Under the pieces are notes generated by a model. That model was not told the DNA's origin. It worked only from the letters and a program-made list of their open reading frames with translations, and searched no databases. The position numbers and the translations under genes were made by a program. From the NCBI RefSeq assembly GCF_047553015.1, contig NZ_CP180212.1, positions 2,170,001 through 2,234,000 on the forward strand: DNA of 64,000 nucleotides, in the 5' to 3' direction. Positions 8,291-17,608 of the stretch are shown piece after piece. Source of the DNA: Carnobacterium_A sp047553015 (GTDB lineage Bacteria > Bacillota > Bacilli > Lactobacillales > Carnobacteriaceae). The first letter of the stretch is position 1. Every line of letters starts with the position of its first letter.

Positions 8291-8944
8291 TTATTCAACA
8301 GTAGAAATGATTGTTTGAATATCTTTGAACACATCTTGGAAATCATCTTCACCATTAACGGTATGCAAGACATTGCGTTTTGAATAAAAGTCTACAAGAG
8401 TAGTTGTAGATTCAAGATTAACATTTATTCGGTTTTCAACGGTTTCAGGCTTATCGTCTTCTCTTTGATAGAATTCATGTTTACCACAACGATCACACGT
8501 ACCTTCAACCTTTGGAGGGTTGTAGACTTTATGATAAGTTGCACCACATGAACGACAGATAATTCTTCCAGTTAAACGTTCCATTAAAATGTTTTTATTT
8601 ACATTAATGTAAATAACAGCATCTAACTTCTTGTTTAAATCCTTTAAAATACCTTCTAAAACATTCGCTTGGTTAAGCGTTCTTGGATAACCATCTAATA
8701 AAAAGCCGTCTTTTGTATCTGATTCAGCTAAACGTTCTTTTACAATCCCGTTTGTCACTTCATCAGGAACTAATTCGCCTTTGTCCATAAATGTTTTTGC
8801 TTCTATTCCTAAGGCAGTTTCATTTTTGATAGCAGCACGAAACATATCACCGGTTGAAATATGTGGCACATGATATGTGTCAACAATTTTCTCAGCTTGT
8901 GTTCCTTTTCCTGCACCCGGAAGACCTACTAAAATGAGATTCAT
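8291..8944 (-). CDS. adk: Adenylate kinase
   Basis: Catalyses ATP + AMP to 2 ADP. The P-loop GLPGAGKGTQA begins at residue 7, and the LID carries the four-cysteine zinc site of Gram-positive enzymes (CRSC and CDRC around residues 130-153). Length 217. I use the second of two adjacent ATGs (8944), which has better spacing from AGGAGGG. As usual it follows secY in the spc operon. Confidence 0.97.
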   Translation of the reverse strand: MNLILVGLPGAGKGTQAEKIVDTYHVPHISTGDMFRAAIKNETALGIEAKTFMDKGELVPDEVTNGIVKERLAESDTKDGFLLDGYPRTLNQANVLEGILKDLNKKLDAVIYINVNKNILMERLTGRIICRSCGATYHKVYNPPKVEGTCDRCGKHEFYQREDDKPETVENRINVNLESTTTLVDFYSKRNVLHTVNGEDDFQDVFKDIQTIISTVE

Positions 8945-9003
8945 CATTTTCCCTCCTACTAATGTAAGAATTGGTGCTGAGGATAATCCCCAACACGTTC
9001 TTC

Positions 9004-10302
9004 TTATTGTATAAAGCCTTGGTAACTTCTTTTGATCATTTGACCTTCTAATTGTCTAACTGAATCTAATGCAACACCGACTACGATTAATAGACTGGTT
9101 CCACCTAGCGCTAGAGAAGAAGGTAAATCCCATAAATTGGAAGCGATAATCGGAAGCAATGCAATTACTCCTAAGTAAATAGCACCTACTGTACTCAAGT
9201 TCGTTAACGTTCTTGAGATAAAGTTTTGTGTTGGTTTACCAGGACGCACGCTTGGAATATAACCACCTTGTTTTTGTAAATTTTCAGCTACTTTTTCTGG
9301 ATTCACTTGAATGAATGCATAGAAGTAAGTGAATAGCACAATCAACAATGTATACAAAGCTGCACCAATTGGTTCTTTCAAGTCAAAAATCGTGTTTAAA
9401 ACGTTAAACCACGAAGCATCAATATTGCTCTGTCTAAGAAACCCTAATAATGTTTGTGGTGTTGTAATAAACGAACTTGCAAAGATAACCGGAATAACTC
9501 CAGCCGAGTTTACTTTTAAAGGCAAAAACGAACTTTGGTTGCTACCAGTTGCTCGTTTTGAGTACTGTACAGGAATTTTACGTTTAGCATTTTCGATATA
9601 AATAACTACAATCACTACTGCAGCAATGGCAATCAATAAAGCTACTGTAAACAAAATGGCTACTGTAAGTTCATCTCCTGCATTGCGGATTTGAGTGTTG
9701 TAATAGGTTACAACGTCTGATGGTATCTTTGCAATGATACCTGAAAAGATAATCATTGATGTTCCGTTACCAAAACCCTTAACCGTAATTTGTTCACCCA
9801 TCCACATAACCAACATTGTTCCAGCAGTAAGGATAAGTGCAATAGAAAGATAAGTAGACATACTAGGATCTTTGATTAACCCAGTACCTGTAAGAGCATT
9901 AAATCCAAAAGAAATTCCTATCGCTTGAACAAAAGCTAAAACGATTGTGACATATCTTGTTACTTGGTTTAATTTCCGACGTCCTACTTCACCTTGTTTT
10001 GCCCATTCCACAAACTTAGGAATAATGTCCATTTGTAGCAGTTGAATAACGATTGAGGCCGTGATATATGGAGAAACACCTAGTGCAAAAATAGAATAGC
10101 TGCTTAGCGCTCCACCACCAAAGGTATTTAATAAGCTGAAAAGGCCATTTGACGAATCAGCAAGACCTTTTAAAGCTGACGCATCTACGCCAGGAACCGT
10201 TAAATGAGTTCCTATGCGAAAGATAACTAAAATACCAAGAGTAAATAGAATTTTTTTCCTGATGTCCTTTGCTTGAAAAGCATCCTTCAACAGTGTGAAC
10301 AT
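9004..10302 (-). CDS. secY: Preprotein translocase subunit SecY
   Basis: SecY is the channel of the Sec translocon. The 432-residue protein has ten hydrophobic segments, starting after MFTLLKDAFQAKDIRKKILF, with the plug region GVDASAL and the conserved cytoplasmic loop GGYIPSVRPGKPT. Its start codon overlaps the rplO stop (10302), so translation is coupled. secE lies elsewhere in this window (41160-41339). Confidence 0.97.
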   Translation of the reverse strand: MFTLLKDAFQAKDIRKKILFTLGILVIFRIGTHLTVPGVDASALKGLADSSNGLFSLLNTFGGGALSSYSIFALGVSPYITASIVIQLLQMDIIPKFVEWAKQGEVGRRKLNQVTRYVTIVLAFVQAIGISFGFNALTGTGLIKDPSMSTYLSIALILTAGTMLVMWMGEQITVKGFGNGTSMIIFSGIIAKIPSDVVTYYNTQIRNAGDELTVAILFTVALLIAIAAVVIVVIYIENAKRKIPVQYSKRATGSNQSSFLPLKVNSAGVIPVIFASSFITTPQTLLGFLRQSNIDASWFNVLNTIFDLKEPIGAALYTLLIVLFTYFYAFIQVNPEKVAENLQKQGGYIPSVRPGKPTQNFISRTLTNLSTVGAIYLGVIALLPIIASNLWDLPSSLALGGTSLLIVVGVALDSVRQLEGQMIKRSYQGFIQ

Positions 10303-10742
10303 TAAATCACCTCGATTGAACCACCAGCAGCTTCAATAGCTTCTTTAGCTGCTTGAGAGAATTTGCTTGCCTTAACAGTTAGTTTACGTTCAACTTGGCC
10401 GTTACCCAAAACTTTAATCCCAGATTTTTCAGCTTTAATGATACCAGATTCGACCAACAATGCTGGTGTTACTTCTGTACCATCTTCAAAACGGTTTAAT
10501 GTTTCAAGATTGACAATTGCATATTCTTTGCGGTTGATGTTCGTAAATCCACGTTTTGGTAAACGACGGAACAATGGTGTTTGTCCACCTTCGAACCCTA
10601 GACGTACGCCACCACCTGAACGTGAGTTTTGTCCTTTTTGACCACGACCTGAAGTTTTACCATTGCCTGATGAAGATCCACGACCAACGCGATTGCGTTC
10701 TTTACGAGAACCTTCGGCAGATTTTAATTCATGAAGTTTCAT
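10302..10742 (-). CDS. rplO: 50S ribosomal protein L15
   Basis: L15 is a late-assembly 50S protein. The N-terminus MKLHELKSAEGSRKERNRVG and the glycine-rich arm GRGSSSGNGKTSGRGQKGQ are characteristic; the C-terminal domain ends AAGGSIEVI. Length 146. It lies between rpmD and secY and shares one base with secY. Confidence 0.98.
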   Translation of the reverse strand: MKLHELKSAEGSRKERNRVGRGSSSGNGKTSGRGQKGQNSRSGGGVRLGFEGGQTPLFRRLPKRGFTNINRKEYAIVNLETLNRFEDGTEVTPALLVESGIIKAEKSGIKVLGNGQVERKLTVKASKFSQAAKEAIEAAGGSIEVI

Positions 10743-10784
10743 ATAGATTGGGCACCTCCTTCAATAAAAGATTTCGTTCTTTTT

Positions 10785-10964
10785 TTAGACTTCTTTAACG
10801 TCAACTAAATGTGAAATTGTTTTTACCATACCTAGAATAGCTTCATTGGCAGGCTTTACTACAGAACTATTAGTTTTTCTCAAACCTAAAGCTTTTACTG
10901 TATCACGTTGGTTTTGAGGACGTCCGATAACGCTACGTTTTAAAGTGATTTCTAAATTAGCCAT
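10785..10964 (-). CDS. rpmD: 50S ribosomal protein L30
   Basis: A 59-residue protein, MANLEITLKRSVIGRPQNQR at the start and HLVDVKEV at the end, with the family motif ALGLRKTNSSV in between. AGGAGG lies 8-9 bases upstream. It fills the otherwise open gap between rpsE and rplO, the standard spc operon position. Confidence 0.97.
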   Translation of the reverse strand: MANLEITLKRSVIGRPQNQRDTVKALGLRKTNSSVVKPANEAILGMVKTISHLVDVKEV

Positions 10965-10981
10965 TTCTTATTGTCCTCCTT

Positions 10982-11482
10982 TTATCCTAGAATTTCTTCT
11001 ACAGATTTATTGCGAAGTCTTGCAACTTCTTCAACGCGTTTTAATTGCATTAAACCGTCAACTGTTGCACGAACCATATTAATTGGTGTGCTTGAGCCTA
11101 AAGATTTACTTGTAATGTCTGATACTCCAGCAAGTTCTAAGATTGCACGGACAGGTCCGCCAGCAGATACTCCAGAACCTTCTTTAGCAGGTTTCATTAA
11201 AATGTTACCGCCACTGTAGCGTCCGATAACTTGATGAGGAATCGTAGTGTCTACCATAGGCACTTGAATAAGATTCTTTTTAGCGTCTTCAATTGCTTTA
11301 CGGATAGCTTCTGGAACTTCTTGAGCTTTACCAGTACCGAAACCTACGTGTCCGTTTTTATCTCCTACAACAACTAATGCAGCAAAGCGTAGACGACGTC
11401 CACCTTTTACAACTTTAGTTACGCGGTTGATAGAAACAACGCGATCTTCTAAGTCCAATTGTGTTGGATCGATGTAAACCAT
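10982..11482 (-). CDS. rpsE: 30S ribosomal protein S5
   Basis: S5 helps maintain decoding fidelity and mRNA unwinding. The double-stranded RNA-binding fold reads RVTKVVKGGRRLRFAALVVV; the loop bearing spectinomycin-resistance sites (VVKGGRR) is wild-type by eye. Length 166. It follows rplR by 20 bases. Confidence 0.98.
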   Translation of the reverse strand: MVYIDPTQLDLEDRVVSINRVTKVVKGGRRLRFAALVVVGDKNGHVGFGTGKAQEVPEAIRKAIEDAKKNLIQVPMVDTTIPHQVIGRYSGGNILMKPAKEGSGVSAGGPVRAILELAGVSDITSKSLGSSTPINMVRATVDGLMQLKRVEEVARLRNKSVEEILG

Positions 11483-11502
11483 GTGTGGTATTCCTCCTTT
11501 TT

Positions 11503-11862
11503 TTAAAATTCTAGTCCATTTTCGCGAGCAGCTTCAGCTAAAGCTTGCACACGGCCATGGTAAAGGTATCCACCACGGTCAAAGACTACTTTTTTAATTC
11601 CTTTTTCAACGGCTGATTTAGCTATTGTTTCCCCAACAACTGTTGCTTGGTTCACTTTAGTTTCGCCTGAAATATCTTTGTTGTCGAATGAAGATGCACT
11701 TGCTAGCGTTACACCCGCTACGTCATCAATTAATTGAGCGTAGATATTTTTATTAGAACGAAAAACGTTTAAACGTGGGCACTCTGCAGTACCAGAAATT
11801 TTTGAACGTACACGTGAATGTCTCTTCAAACGTACTTTGTTTTTGTCTGGTTTATTAATCAC
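11503..11862 (-). CDS. rplR: 50S ribosomal protein L18
   Basis: L18 binds 5S rRNA. The protein reads MINKPDKNKVRLKRHSRVRS and ends AEAARENGLEF, 119 residues. I prefer the GTG at 11862: GAGGTGA is correctly placed upstream, and family members start MI(S/T)KPDKNK. The upstream GTG at 11871 would overlap its own ribosome-binding site. Confidence 0.95.
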   Translation of the reverse strand: MINKPDKNKVRLKRHSRVRSKISGTAECPRLNVFRSNKNIYAQLIDDVAGVTLASASSFDNKDISGETKVNQATVVGETIAKSAVEKGIKKVVFDRGGYLYHGRVQALAEAARENGLEF

Positions 11863-11915
11863 AATTGTCACCTCTTTTTCTTTTTTGTTAGTTTTAAGCA
11901 GCTAAGTAATGAAAA

Positions 11916-12452
11916 TTACTTACCTGTTTTACCTTCTTTACGACGTACGACTTCGCCAACATAACGAATTCCTTTGCCTTTATAAGGTTCTGGTGGACGG
12001 ATAGCACGAATATTCGCAGCTAATTCGCCAACGCGTTCTTTATTTGATCCTTTAATGATAACTTTAGTATTCGCAGGGACTTCAACTGTCAGTCCTTCTT
12101 CAATATCGAATTCTACAGGATGAGAGTAACCAACGTTCATTACAAGTTTATTGCCTTGTAATTGTGCACGGTACCCTACACCAATTAATTCTAAAGCTTT
12201 TTCAAAACCTACAGTTACTCCAACAATCATGTTGTTTAGGTTAGCACGCATTGTTCCGTGCATTGCACGATTTTCTTTCAAGTCGTTTGGACGTGAAAAA
12301 GAAATATCGTTACCATCTACAGTCATTGTAATAACAGGGCTGAAAGAGCGTGTCAACTCACCTTTTGGTCCTTTAACAGTAACTTCATTCTCATTACGAG
12401 TAACAGTTACGTTTTCAGGGACAGTGATTACTTTATTACCGATACGGCTCAC
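11916..12452 (-). CDS. rplF: 50S ribosomal protein L6
   Basis: L6 binds near the sarcin-ricin loop. Two related domains are visible: MSRIGNKVITVPENVTVTRN at the start, and the C-terminal signature RPPEPYKGKGIRYVGEVVRR (about 154-173). Length 178. It lies between rpsH and rplR. Confidence 0.98.
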   Translation of the reverse strand: MSRIGNKVITVPENVTVTRNENEVTVKGPKGELTRSFSPVITMTVDGNDISFSRPNDLKENRAMHGTMRANLNNMIVGVTVGFEKALELIGVGYRAQLQGNKLVMNVGYSHPVEFDIEEGLTVEVPANTKVIIKGSNKERVGELAANIRAIRPPEPYKGKGIRYVGEVVRRKEGKTGK

Positions 12453-12483
12453 AGCTGTGCACCTCCTTGTTTATTTATCTATA

Positions 12484-12882
12484 TTACCAAATGTAAGCTA
12501 AGATTTCTCCGCCGACATTTTTAGATCTAGCTTCTTTATCTGTGAATACACCTTCAGAAGTTGATACGATTGCAATACCTAGTCCATTAAGAACTTTAGG
12601 CACTTCACCAGATTTAGCGTAAACACGCAAACCAGGTTTTGAAATACGTTTCAATCCAGTGATAACACGTTCGTTGTTTTTTCCGTATTTTAAGAAAACG
12701 CGGATAACACCTTGTTTGTCATCTTCCATGTACTCAACATTTTTGATAAAACCTTCACGTTTTAAAATTTCAGCAATATCTTTTTTAATTTTTGAAGCAG
12801 GCAATTCTAATGATTCGTGACGTGCCATATTGGCATTACGAATGCGAGTTAGAAAATCTGCGATTGGATCTGTCATGACCAT
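12484..12882 (-). CDS. rpsH: 30S ribosomal protein S8
   Basis: S8 binds the central domain of 16S rRNA. It begins MVMTDPIADFLTRIRNANMA and ends with the conserved STSEGVFTDKEARSKNVGGE. Length 132. The first ATG (12882) is 10 bases from AGGAGG, so the MVM start is preferred over the second Met. Confidence 0.98.
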   Translation of the reverse strand: MVMTDPIADFLTRIRNANMARHESLELPASKIKKDIAEILKREGFIKNVEYMEDDKQGVIRVFLKYGKNNERVITGLKRISKPGLRVYAKSGEVPKVLNGLGIAIVSTSEGVFTDKEARSKNVGGEILAYIW

Positions 12883-12914
12883 TTGTTTTTAGCCTCCTTT
12901 ATGCAAGTATCGTC

Positions 12915-13100
12915 TTACCAGCTTGCTTTCTTCACGCCGGGAATTTGTCCTTTATAGGCAAGTTCGCGGAAGCAAATACGGCAAAGTCTAAATTTACGAT
13001 AAACTGAGTGTGGACGTCCACAACGTTCGCAACGAGTGTACTCTTGAGTTGAGTGTTTTGCAGGACGTTTGTTCTTAGCAATCATTGATTTTTTAGCCAC
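12915..13100 (-). CDS. rpsN: 30S ribosomal protein S14, zinc-binding type Z
   Basis: The 61-residue short S14 carries two CxxC pairs (CERC at 24-27, CRIC at 39-42) that bind zinc, and ends GQIPGVKKASW. This is the essential zinc form of Firmicutes; a zinc-free paralogue, if present, is not in this window. It lies between rplE and rpsH. Confidence 0.98.
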   Translation of the reverse strand: MAKKSMIAKNKRPAKHSTQEYTRCERCGRPHSVYRKFRLCRICFRELAYKGQIPGVKKASW

Positions 13101-13118
13101 GTAGTTCGCCTCCTTTTT

Positions 13119-13658
13119 TTATTTTTGGAATGGCATTCCAAGTTGTGTTAAAAGTTCGCGTGATTCTTCATCTGTTTTAGCAGTTGTTACAATAACAATA
13201 TCCATTCCGCGGACTTTGTCTACTTTGTCGTAGTCAACTTCTAAGAAGATTAATTGTTCTTTAACTCCTAAAGTGTAGTTCCCACGTCCGTCGAAAGCTT
13301 TTTTGCTTACGCCATGGAAGTCACGTACACGAGGAAGAGAAACAGTAACTAATTTGTCTAAGAAATCATACATTCTTTCTCCACGTAAAGTAACTTTAGT
13401 ACCGATCGGCATACCTTCACGTAAACGGAAAGCAGCGATTGATTTTTTAGCTTTAGTAATCATTGGTTTTTGTCCAGAAATAGCAGTTAATTCTTCAACA
13501 GCTTTGTCTAGGTTTTTAGCGTTTGATACGGCATCACCGACACCCATGTTAATAATAATTTTATCAACTTTTGGAGTTTCCATAATTGATTTGTAATCAA
13601 ATTTTTCCATCATAGATGGTGTAATTTCATTCGTATATTTTTCTTTAAGGCGGTTCAT
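13119..13658 (-). CDS. rplE: 50S ribosomal protein L5
   Basis: L5 binds 5S rRNA and contacts P-site tRNA. It starts MNRLKEKYTNEITPSMMEKF and has the conserved ITKAKKSIAAFRLREGMPIG (about 67-86). Length 179. It lies 26 bases after rplX. Confidence 0.98.
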   Translation of the reverse strand: MNRLKEKYTNEITPSMMEKFDYKSIMETPKVDKIIINMGVGDAVSNAKNLDKAVEELTAISGQKPMITKAKKSIAAFRLREGMPIGTKVTLRGERMYDFLDKLVTVSLPRVRDFHGVSKKAFDGRGNYTLGVKEQLIFLEVDYDKVDKVRGMDIVIVTTAKTDEESRELLTQLGMPFQK

Positions 13659-13684
13659 TCGGATTGTCCCTCCTTCCTTATAGT

Positions 13685-13996
13685 TTATTTATCTAAAACT
13701 TCACCAGTTTTTTTAGAAATACGTACTTTTTTACCATCTTCAACTTTATAACCAACGCGTGTTGGCTCGCCTGTTGAAGCGTCAATTAGCATAACGTTTG
13801 AAACGTGAACTGGAGCTTCCATTTCAATAATGCCGCCTTGTGGGTTCAATTGACTAGGTTTTTGGTGTTTTTTCACCATGTTAATTGATTCAACAATTAC
13901 TTGATCTTTTTTAGGGAAAGCTTTTAAAATAATGCCTTCTTTTCCTTTATCTTTACCAGTAATTACTTTAACTTTATCGCCTGATTTGATGTACAT
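13685..13996 (-). CDS. rplX: 50S ribosomal protein L24
   Basis: L24 is an assembly initiator with a KOW motif, here KSGDKVKVITGKDKGKEGII. I place the start at ATG 13996 (MYIKSGDKV, 103 residues), 11 bases after AAGGAGG. The GTG four codons upstream overlaps that ribosome-binding site and is unlikely. It lies between rplN and rplE. Confidence 0.96.
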   Translation of the reverse strand: MYIKSGDKVKVITGKDKGKEGIILKAFPKKDQVIVESINMVKKHQKPSQLNPQGGIIEMEAPVHVSNVMLIDASTGEPTRVGYKVEDGKKVRISKKTGEVLDK

Positions 13997-14032
13997 GTTT
14001 TCTTGCACCTCCTTATAGTGGATGGTTGAATA

Positions 14033-14401
14033 TTATAAAACTTCTGGTGCTAACGAAATGATTTTCATGAAATTGTTCTCACGTAGTTCACGTGCAACAG
14101 GTCCAAAGATACGTGTTCCACGCGGACTTTTATCGTCACGAATGATTACGCAAGCATTTTCGTCAAATTTGATGTAAGAACCATCTGCACGACGAGCGCC
14201 AGTTTTGGTACGAACAATAACAGCTTTAACAACTTCACCTTTTTTGACAACGCCGCCTGGTGTAGCATTCTTCACGCTACAAACGATTACGTCACCAATA
14301 TTAGCTACTTTACGGCCTGAACCGCCAAGTACTTTAATAGCTAGCACTTCACGTGCTCCTGAATTATCTGCAACTTTTAAACGGGATTCTGATTGGATCA
14401 C
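14033..14401 (-). CDS. rplN: 50S ribosomal protein L14
   Basis: L14 contributes to bridge B8. It starts MIQSESRLKVADNSGAREVL and has VVRTKTGARRADGSYIKFDEN-type core, interrupted here only by usual variation, ending MKIISLAPEVL. Length 122. It lies between rpsQ and rplX. Confidence 0.98.
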   Translation of the reverse strand: MIQSESRLKVADNSGAREVLAIKVLGGSGRKVANIGDVIVCSVKNATPGGVVKKGEVVKAVIVRTKTGARRADGSYIKFDENACVIIRDDKSPRGTRIFGPVARELRENNFMKIISLAPEVL

Positions 14402-14453
14402 AATAGTATCCTCCTTTCGGATTTAAAAACTGACTTCTTATCTTTAAAGTCAA

Positions 14454-14720
14454 TTAGATAATAACTGATTCTTGTACAACTTCTAATAAACGGAAATGTT
14501 TAGTAGCAGATAATGGACGAGTTTCCATGATTTTTACGATATCGCCAATTTTGGCTACGTTGTTTTCATCATGTGCTTTATATTTTTTAGAGTATTTAAC
14601 ACGTTTACCATATTTACTATGTCTTTTTTGAGTTTCTGTTACGACAACAATTGTCTTATCCATCTTATCTGAAAGAACACGGCCCTGATAAACTTTACGT
14701 TGATTACGTTCTTCATTCAT
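14454..14720 (-). CDS. rpsQ: 30S ribosomal protein S17
   Basis: S17 is a primary 16S rRNA binder with an OB fold. The protein begins MNEERNQRKVYQGRVLSDKM and has the motif MDKTIVVVTETQKRHSKYGK. I use ATG 14720, 10 bases after AAGGAGG, giving 88 residues; the longer frame adds nine non-family residues. Confidence 0.96.
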   Translation of the reverse strand: MNEERNQRKVYQGRVLSDKMDKTIVVVTETQKRHSKYGKRVKYSKKYKAHDENNVAKIGDIVKIMETRPLSATKHFRLLEVVQESVII

Positions 14721-14747
14721 TGCTTGGTAACCTCCTTTGCTAGTCAA

Positions 14748-14942
14748 CTATTTTTGTAACTCAGCTTGACGTAACGCAGTTTTAATGCGTGCAATCGATT
14801 TGCGAACTTCACTTAAACGAGAAGTATTTTCTAATTGACCTGTTGCTAATTGGAATCGTAAGTTGAACAGTTCAGATTTATATTCTTTCTCTTTTTCAAC
14901 CATTTCAGCAGTGGATAACTCTTTAAGTTCATTAGCCTTCAT
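14748..14942 (-). CDS. rpmC: 50S ribosomal protein L29
   Basis: L29 lies at the tunnel exit and helps dock signal recognition particle and trigger factor. The 64-residue product starts MKANELKELSTAEMVEKEKE and has the motif LFNLRFQLATGQLENTSRL. The start at 14942 overlaps the end of rplP by 11 bases, so translation is coupled. Confidence 0.96.
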   Translation of the reverse strand: MKANELKELSTAEMVEKEKEYKSELFNLRFQLATGQLENTSRLSEVRKSIARIKTALRQAELQK

Positions 14943-15366
14943 TCGATTCACCACCAATTTCTGTACGTTTTACAATTTTCGTTTTTACGGGTAATTTGTG
15001 AGAAGCTAAACGTAATGCTTCACGAGCTACTTCTTCAGATACGCCGCCAACTTCAAACATGATTTTTCCACGTTTAACTGGTGCTACCCATCCTTCAGGA
15101 GCTCCTTTACCGGAACCCATACGTACTCCGATTGCTTTAGACGTGTATGATTTATGAGGGAAAATTTTAATCCATACTTTCCCACCACGTTTCATATAAC
15201 GTGTCATTGCTATACGTGCTGCTTCGATCTGGCGGTTAGTAATCCATTGTGAATCAACAGCTTGTAAGCCGTATTCTCCAAAAGAAACTTCTTTTCCACC
15301 CTTAGCTTCGCCACGCATTTTACCTCTAAATTCACGACGGAATTTTACGCGTTTAGGTACTAACAT
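14932..15366 (-). CDS. rplP: 50S ribosomal protein L16
   Basis: L16 is needed for A-site function. It begins MLVPKRVKFRREFRGKMRGE and has the conserved GKVWIKIFPHKSYT and RMGSGKGAPEGWVAPV segments. The 144 residues match the family. It lies 2 bases after rpsC. Confidence 0.98.
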   Translation of the reverse strand: MLVPKRVKFRREFRGKMRGEAKGGKEVSFGEYGLQAVDSQWITNRQIEAARIAMTRYMKRGGKVWIKIFPHKSYTSKAIGVRMGSGKGAPEGWVAPVKRGKIMFEVGGVSEEVAREALRLASHKLPVKTKIVKRTEIGGESNEG

Positions 15367-15368
15367 GA

Positions 15369-16025
15369 TTATTTCCCTCCTTTCTCAGCGTTCTTTTTTG
15401 TTGGAAGAATTTCTCCACGGTAAATCCAGACTTTAACGCCTAATTTACCATAAGTAGTATCTGCTTCTTCCCATGCGTAGTCGATATCGGCACGCAGTGT
15501 GTGTAATGGAACTGATCCTTCAGAGTGAGTTTCGCTACGAGCGATATCTGCACCATTTAAACGACCTGAAACCATTGTTTTGATTCCTTTAGCGCCAGAA
15601 CGCATTGTGCGTTGGATGGCTTGTTTTTGAGCACGACGGAAAGCAACACGGCTCTCTAGTTGAGTAGTAATACCTTCTGCAACTAATTTAGCATCTAAGT
15701 CAGGGTTTTTAATTTCCACGATGTTGATGTGGACACGTTTGCCTGTAAGCTCGTTTAATTTTTTGCGTAGAGAATCAACTTCTGAACCACCTTTACCGAT
15801 AACCATGCCCGGTTTAGCAGTATGAAGTGAAACATTTACACGATTAGCAGCACGTTCGATTTCAATTTGAGAAATTGAAGCGTCACTAAGTTTTTTAGCA
15901 ATGTATTCACGGATACGTAGATCTTCATGTAAATAGTTAGCATATTCTTTTTCTGCATACCATTTAGCATCCCAATCACGGATGATGCCTACACGTAAGC
16001 CCGTTGGATTAATTTTTTGACCCAC
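15369..16025 (-). CDS. rpsC: 30S ribosomal protein S3
   Basis: S3 lines the mRNA entry tunnel. It starts MGQKINPTGLRVGIIRDWDA, has the KH motif GMVIGKGGSEVDSLRKKL (about 73-90) and ends YRGEILPTKKNAEKGGK. Length 218. It is followed almost directly by rplP. Confidence 0.98.
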   Translation of the reverse strand: MGQKINPTGLRVGIIRDWDAKWYAEKEYANYLHEDLRIREYIAKKLSDASISQIEIERAANRVNVSLHTAKPGMVIGKGGSEVDSLRKKLNELTGKRVHINIVEIKNPDLDAKLVAEGITTQLESRVAFRRAQKQAIQRTMRSGAKGIKTMVSGRLNGADIARSETHSEGSVPLHTLRADIDYAWEEADTTYGKLGVKVWIYRGEILPTKKNAEKGGK

Positions 16026-16028
16026 AGA

Positions 16029-16385
16029 TTATCCCTCCTTTTTCTCTGATACCACTACTGTAATATGGCTTGTGCGTTTTAAGATTGGTGCTGCTGAACC
16101 TTTTGCACGAGGACGGAAACGTTTCATCGTTGCGCCTTCGTTAACGTAAGCTTCGCTAACTACCAAGTTTTCTACGTCTAAATCGTAGTTGTGTTCTGCA
16201 TTCGCTATAGCTGACATTAGCACTTTTTCAACTACTGGTGATGCCCCGCGTGGAGTGAATTTCAAAATTGAAATAGCTTCTCCAACACTTTTTCCTCTAA
16301 TAAGATCGACAACTAGACGAACTTTACGAGGTGCAATACGAACAGTTTTTGCTGTAGCTTTAGCTTCTGTAATTTGTTCTTGCAT
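16029..16385 (-). CDS. rplV: 50S ribosomal protein L22
   Basis: L22 lines the exit tunnel, and its hairpin is the site of macrolide-resistance changes. That hairpin reads VNEGATMKRFRPRAKGSAAP, apparently wild-type. The N-terminal part holds RIAPRKVRLVVDLIRGKSV. Length 118. Confidence 0.98.
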   Translation of the reverse strand: MQEQITEAKATAKTVRIAPRKVRLVVDLIRGKSVGEAISILKFTPRGASPVVEKVLMSAIANAEHNYDLDVENLVVSEAYVNEGATMKRFRPRAKGSAAPILKRTSHITVVVSEKKEG

Positions 16386-16405
16386 GAGTATACCTCCCCT
16401 CGATA

Positions 16406-16684
16406 TTAACGTCTAGTTCTTTTATCATCCGCAGCGTGACCGCGGTATGTTCTTGTTGGTGCGAATTCGCCTAATTTGTGTCCGACCATGTCTTCTTGTA
16501 CATAAACAGGAACATGCTTGCGTCCATCATAGACAGCAATTGTGTATCCTACGAAACTTGGGAAAATTGTTGAACGACGAGACCAAGTTTTAACAACTGA
16601 TTTCTTTTCGCTTTTAGCTAATGCGTCCATTTTTTTCATCAAGTGATCATCTACAAAAGGTCCTTTTTTAAGACTACGACCCAT
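16406..16684 (-). CDS. rpsS: 30S ribosomal protein S19
   Basis: S19 is in the 30S head next to S13. It starts MGRSLKKGPFVDDHLMKKMD and has the conserved MVGHKLGEFAPTRTYRGH. Length 92. It lies between rplB and rplV. Confidence 0.98.
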   Translation of the reverse strand: MGRSLKKGPFVDDHLMKKMDALAKSEKKSVVKTWSRRSTIFPSFVGYTIAVYDGRKHVPVYVQEDMVGHKLGEFAPTRTYRGHAADDKRTRR

Positions 16685-16738
16685 GTTTGGACCTCCTTTC
16701 CGCTAGTAGTAAATCAGCTTTAAGCTGATTTACTCAAA

Positions 16739-17572
16739 TTATTTTTTCTTGCGTCTACGAACAATAAATTTATCTGATTGAGCTTTTTTATTACGAGTTT
16801 TCAATCCAAGAGCAGGCTTGCCCCATGGAGTTAATGGACCGGCATGTCCGATTGGAGCTTTACCTTCACCACCACCGTGTGGGTGATCATTCGGGTTCAT
16901 TACTGATCCACGAACAGTTGAGCGTTTGCCTAACCAACGTGAACGACCAGCTTTACCAATATTAATTAATTCGTGTTGCTCATTACCAACTGAACCAATT
17001 GTTGCGCGACAAGTTGACAAGATCATACGAACTTCGCCTGAGTTTAAACGAACCAATACGTACTTGCCTTCTTTACCTAACACTTGTGCGTTAGTTCCAG
17101 CTGAACGTACTAATTGTCCACCTTTTCCAGGTTTTAACTCAATGTTGTGAATAACAGTACCGACAGGAATGTTTGCTAAAGGCAATGCATTACCAATCTT
17201 GATATCTGCTTCTTCTCCAGAATATAGGTGTTGTCCAACTTCTATTCCTTTTGGTGCAATGATATACGTTTTAATTCCATCTGTGTATTGCACTAATGCA
17301 ATGTTTGCAGAACGGTTTGGATCGTATTCGATTGTTTTAACAATTCCCATGACATTGTCTTTGTTACGTTTAAAGTCAATCACACGGTAATTGCGTTTAT
17401 GGCCACCACCGCGGTGACGGACAGTAATTTTACCATCGTTGTTACGACCAGCATTTCTCTTCTTTGGCTCCAACAAAGTCTTTTCAGGTGTTGTTGAAGT
17501 AATTTCAGCGAAATCTGAACCAGTCATATTACGACGACCGTTTGTAGTAGGTTTATACTTTCTAATCGCCAC
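16739..17572 (-). CDS. rplB: 50S ribosomal protein L2
   Basis: L2 is needed for subunit association and peptidyl transferase integrity. It starts MAIRKYKPTTNGRRNMTGSD, and the catalytically important C-terminal loop MNPNDHPHGGGEGKAPIG is intact (about 226-243). Length 277. Confidence 0.98.
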   Translation of the reverse strand: MAIRKYKPTTNGRRNMTGSDFAEITSTTPEKTLLEPKKRNAGRNNDGKITVRHRGGGHKRNYRVIDFKRNKDNVMGIVKTIEYDPNRSANIALVQYTDGIKTYIIAPKGIEVGQHLYSGEEADIKIGNALPLANIPVGTVIHNIELKPGKGGQLVRSAGTNAQVLGKEGKYVLVRLNSGEVRMILSTCRATIGSVGNEQHELINIGKAGRSRWLGKRSTVRGSVMNPNDHPHGGGEGKAPIGHAGPLTPWGKPALGLKTRNKKAQSDKFIVRRRKKK

Positions 17573-17608
17573 GTGTTTTCCCTCCTGAATATTATTTCGA
17601 AGCTTTAA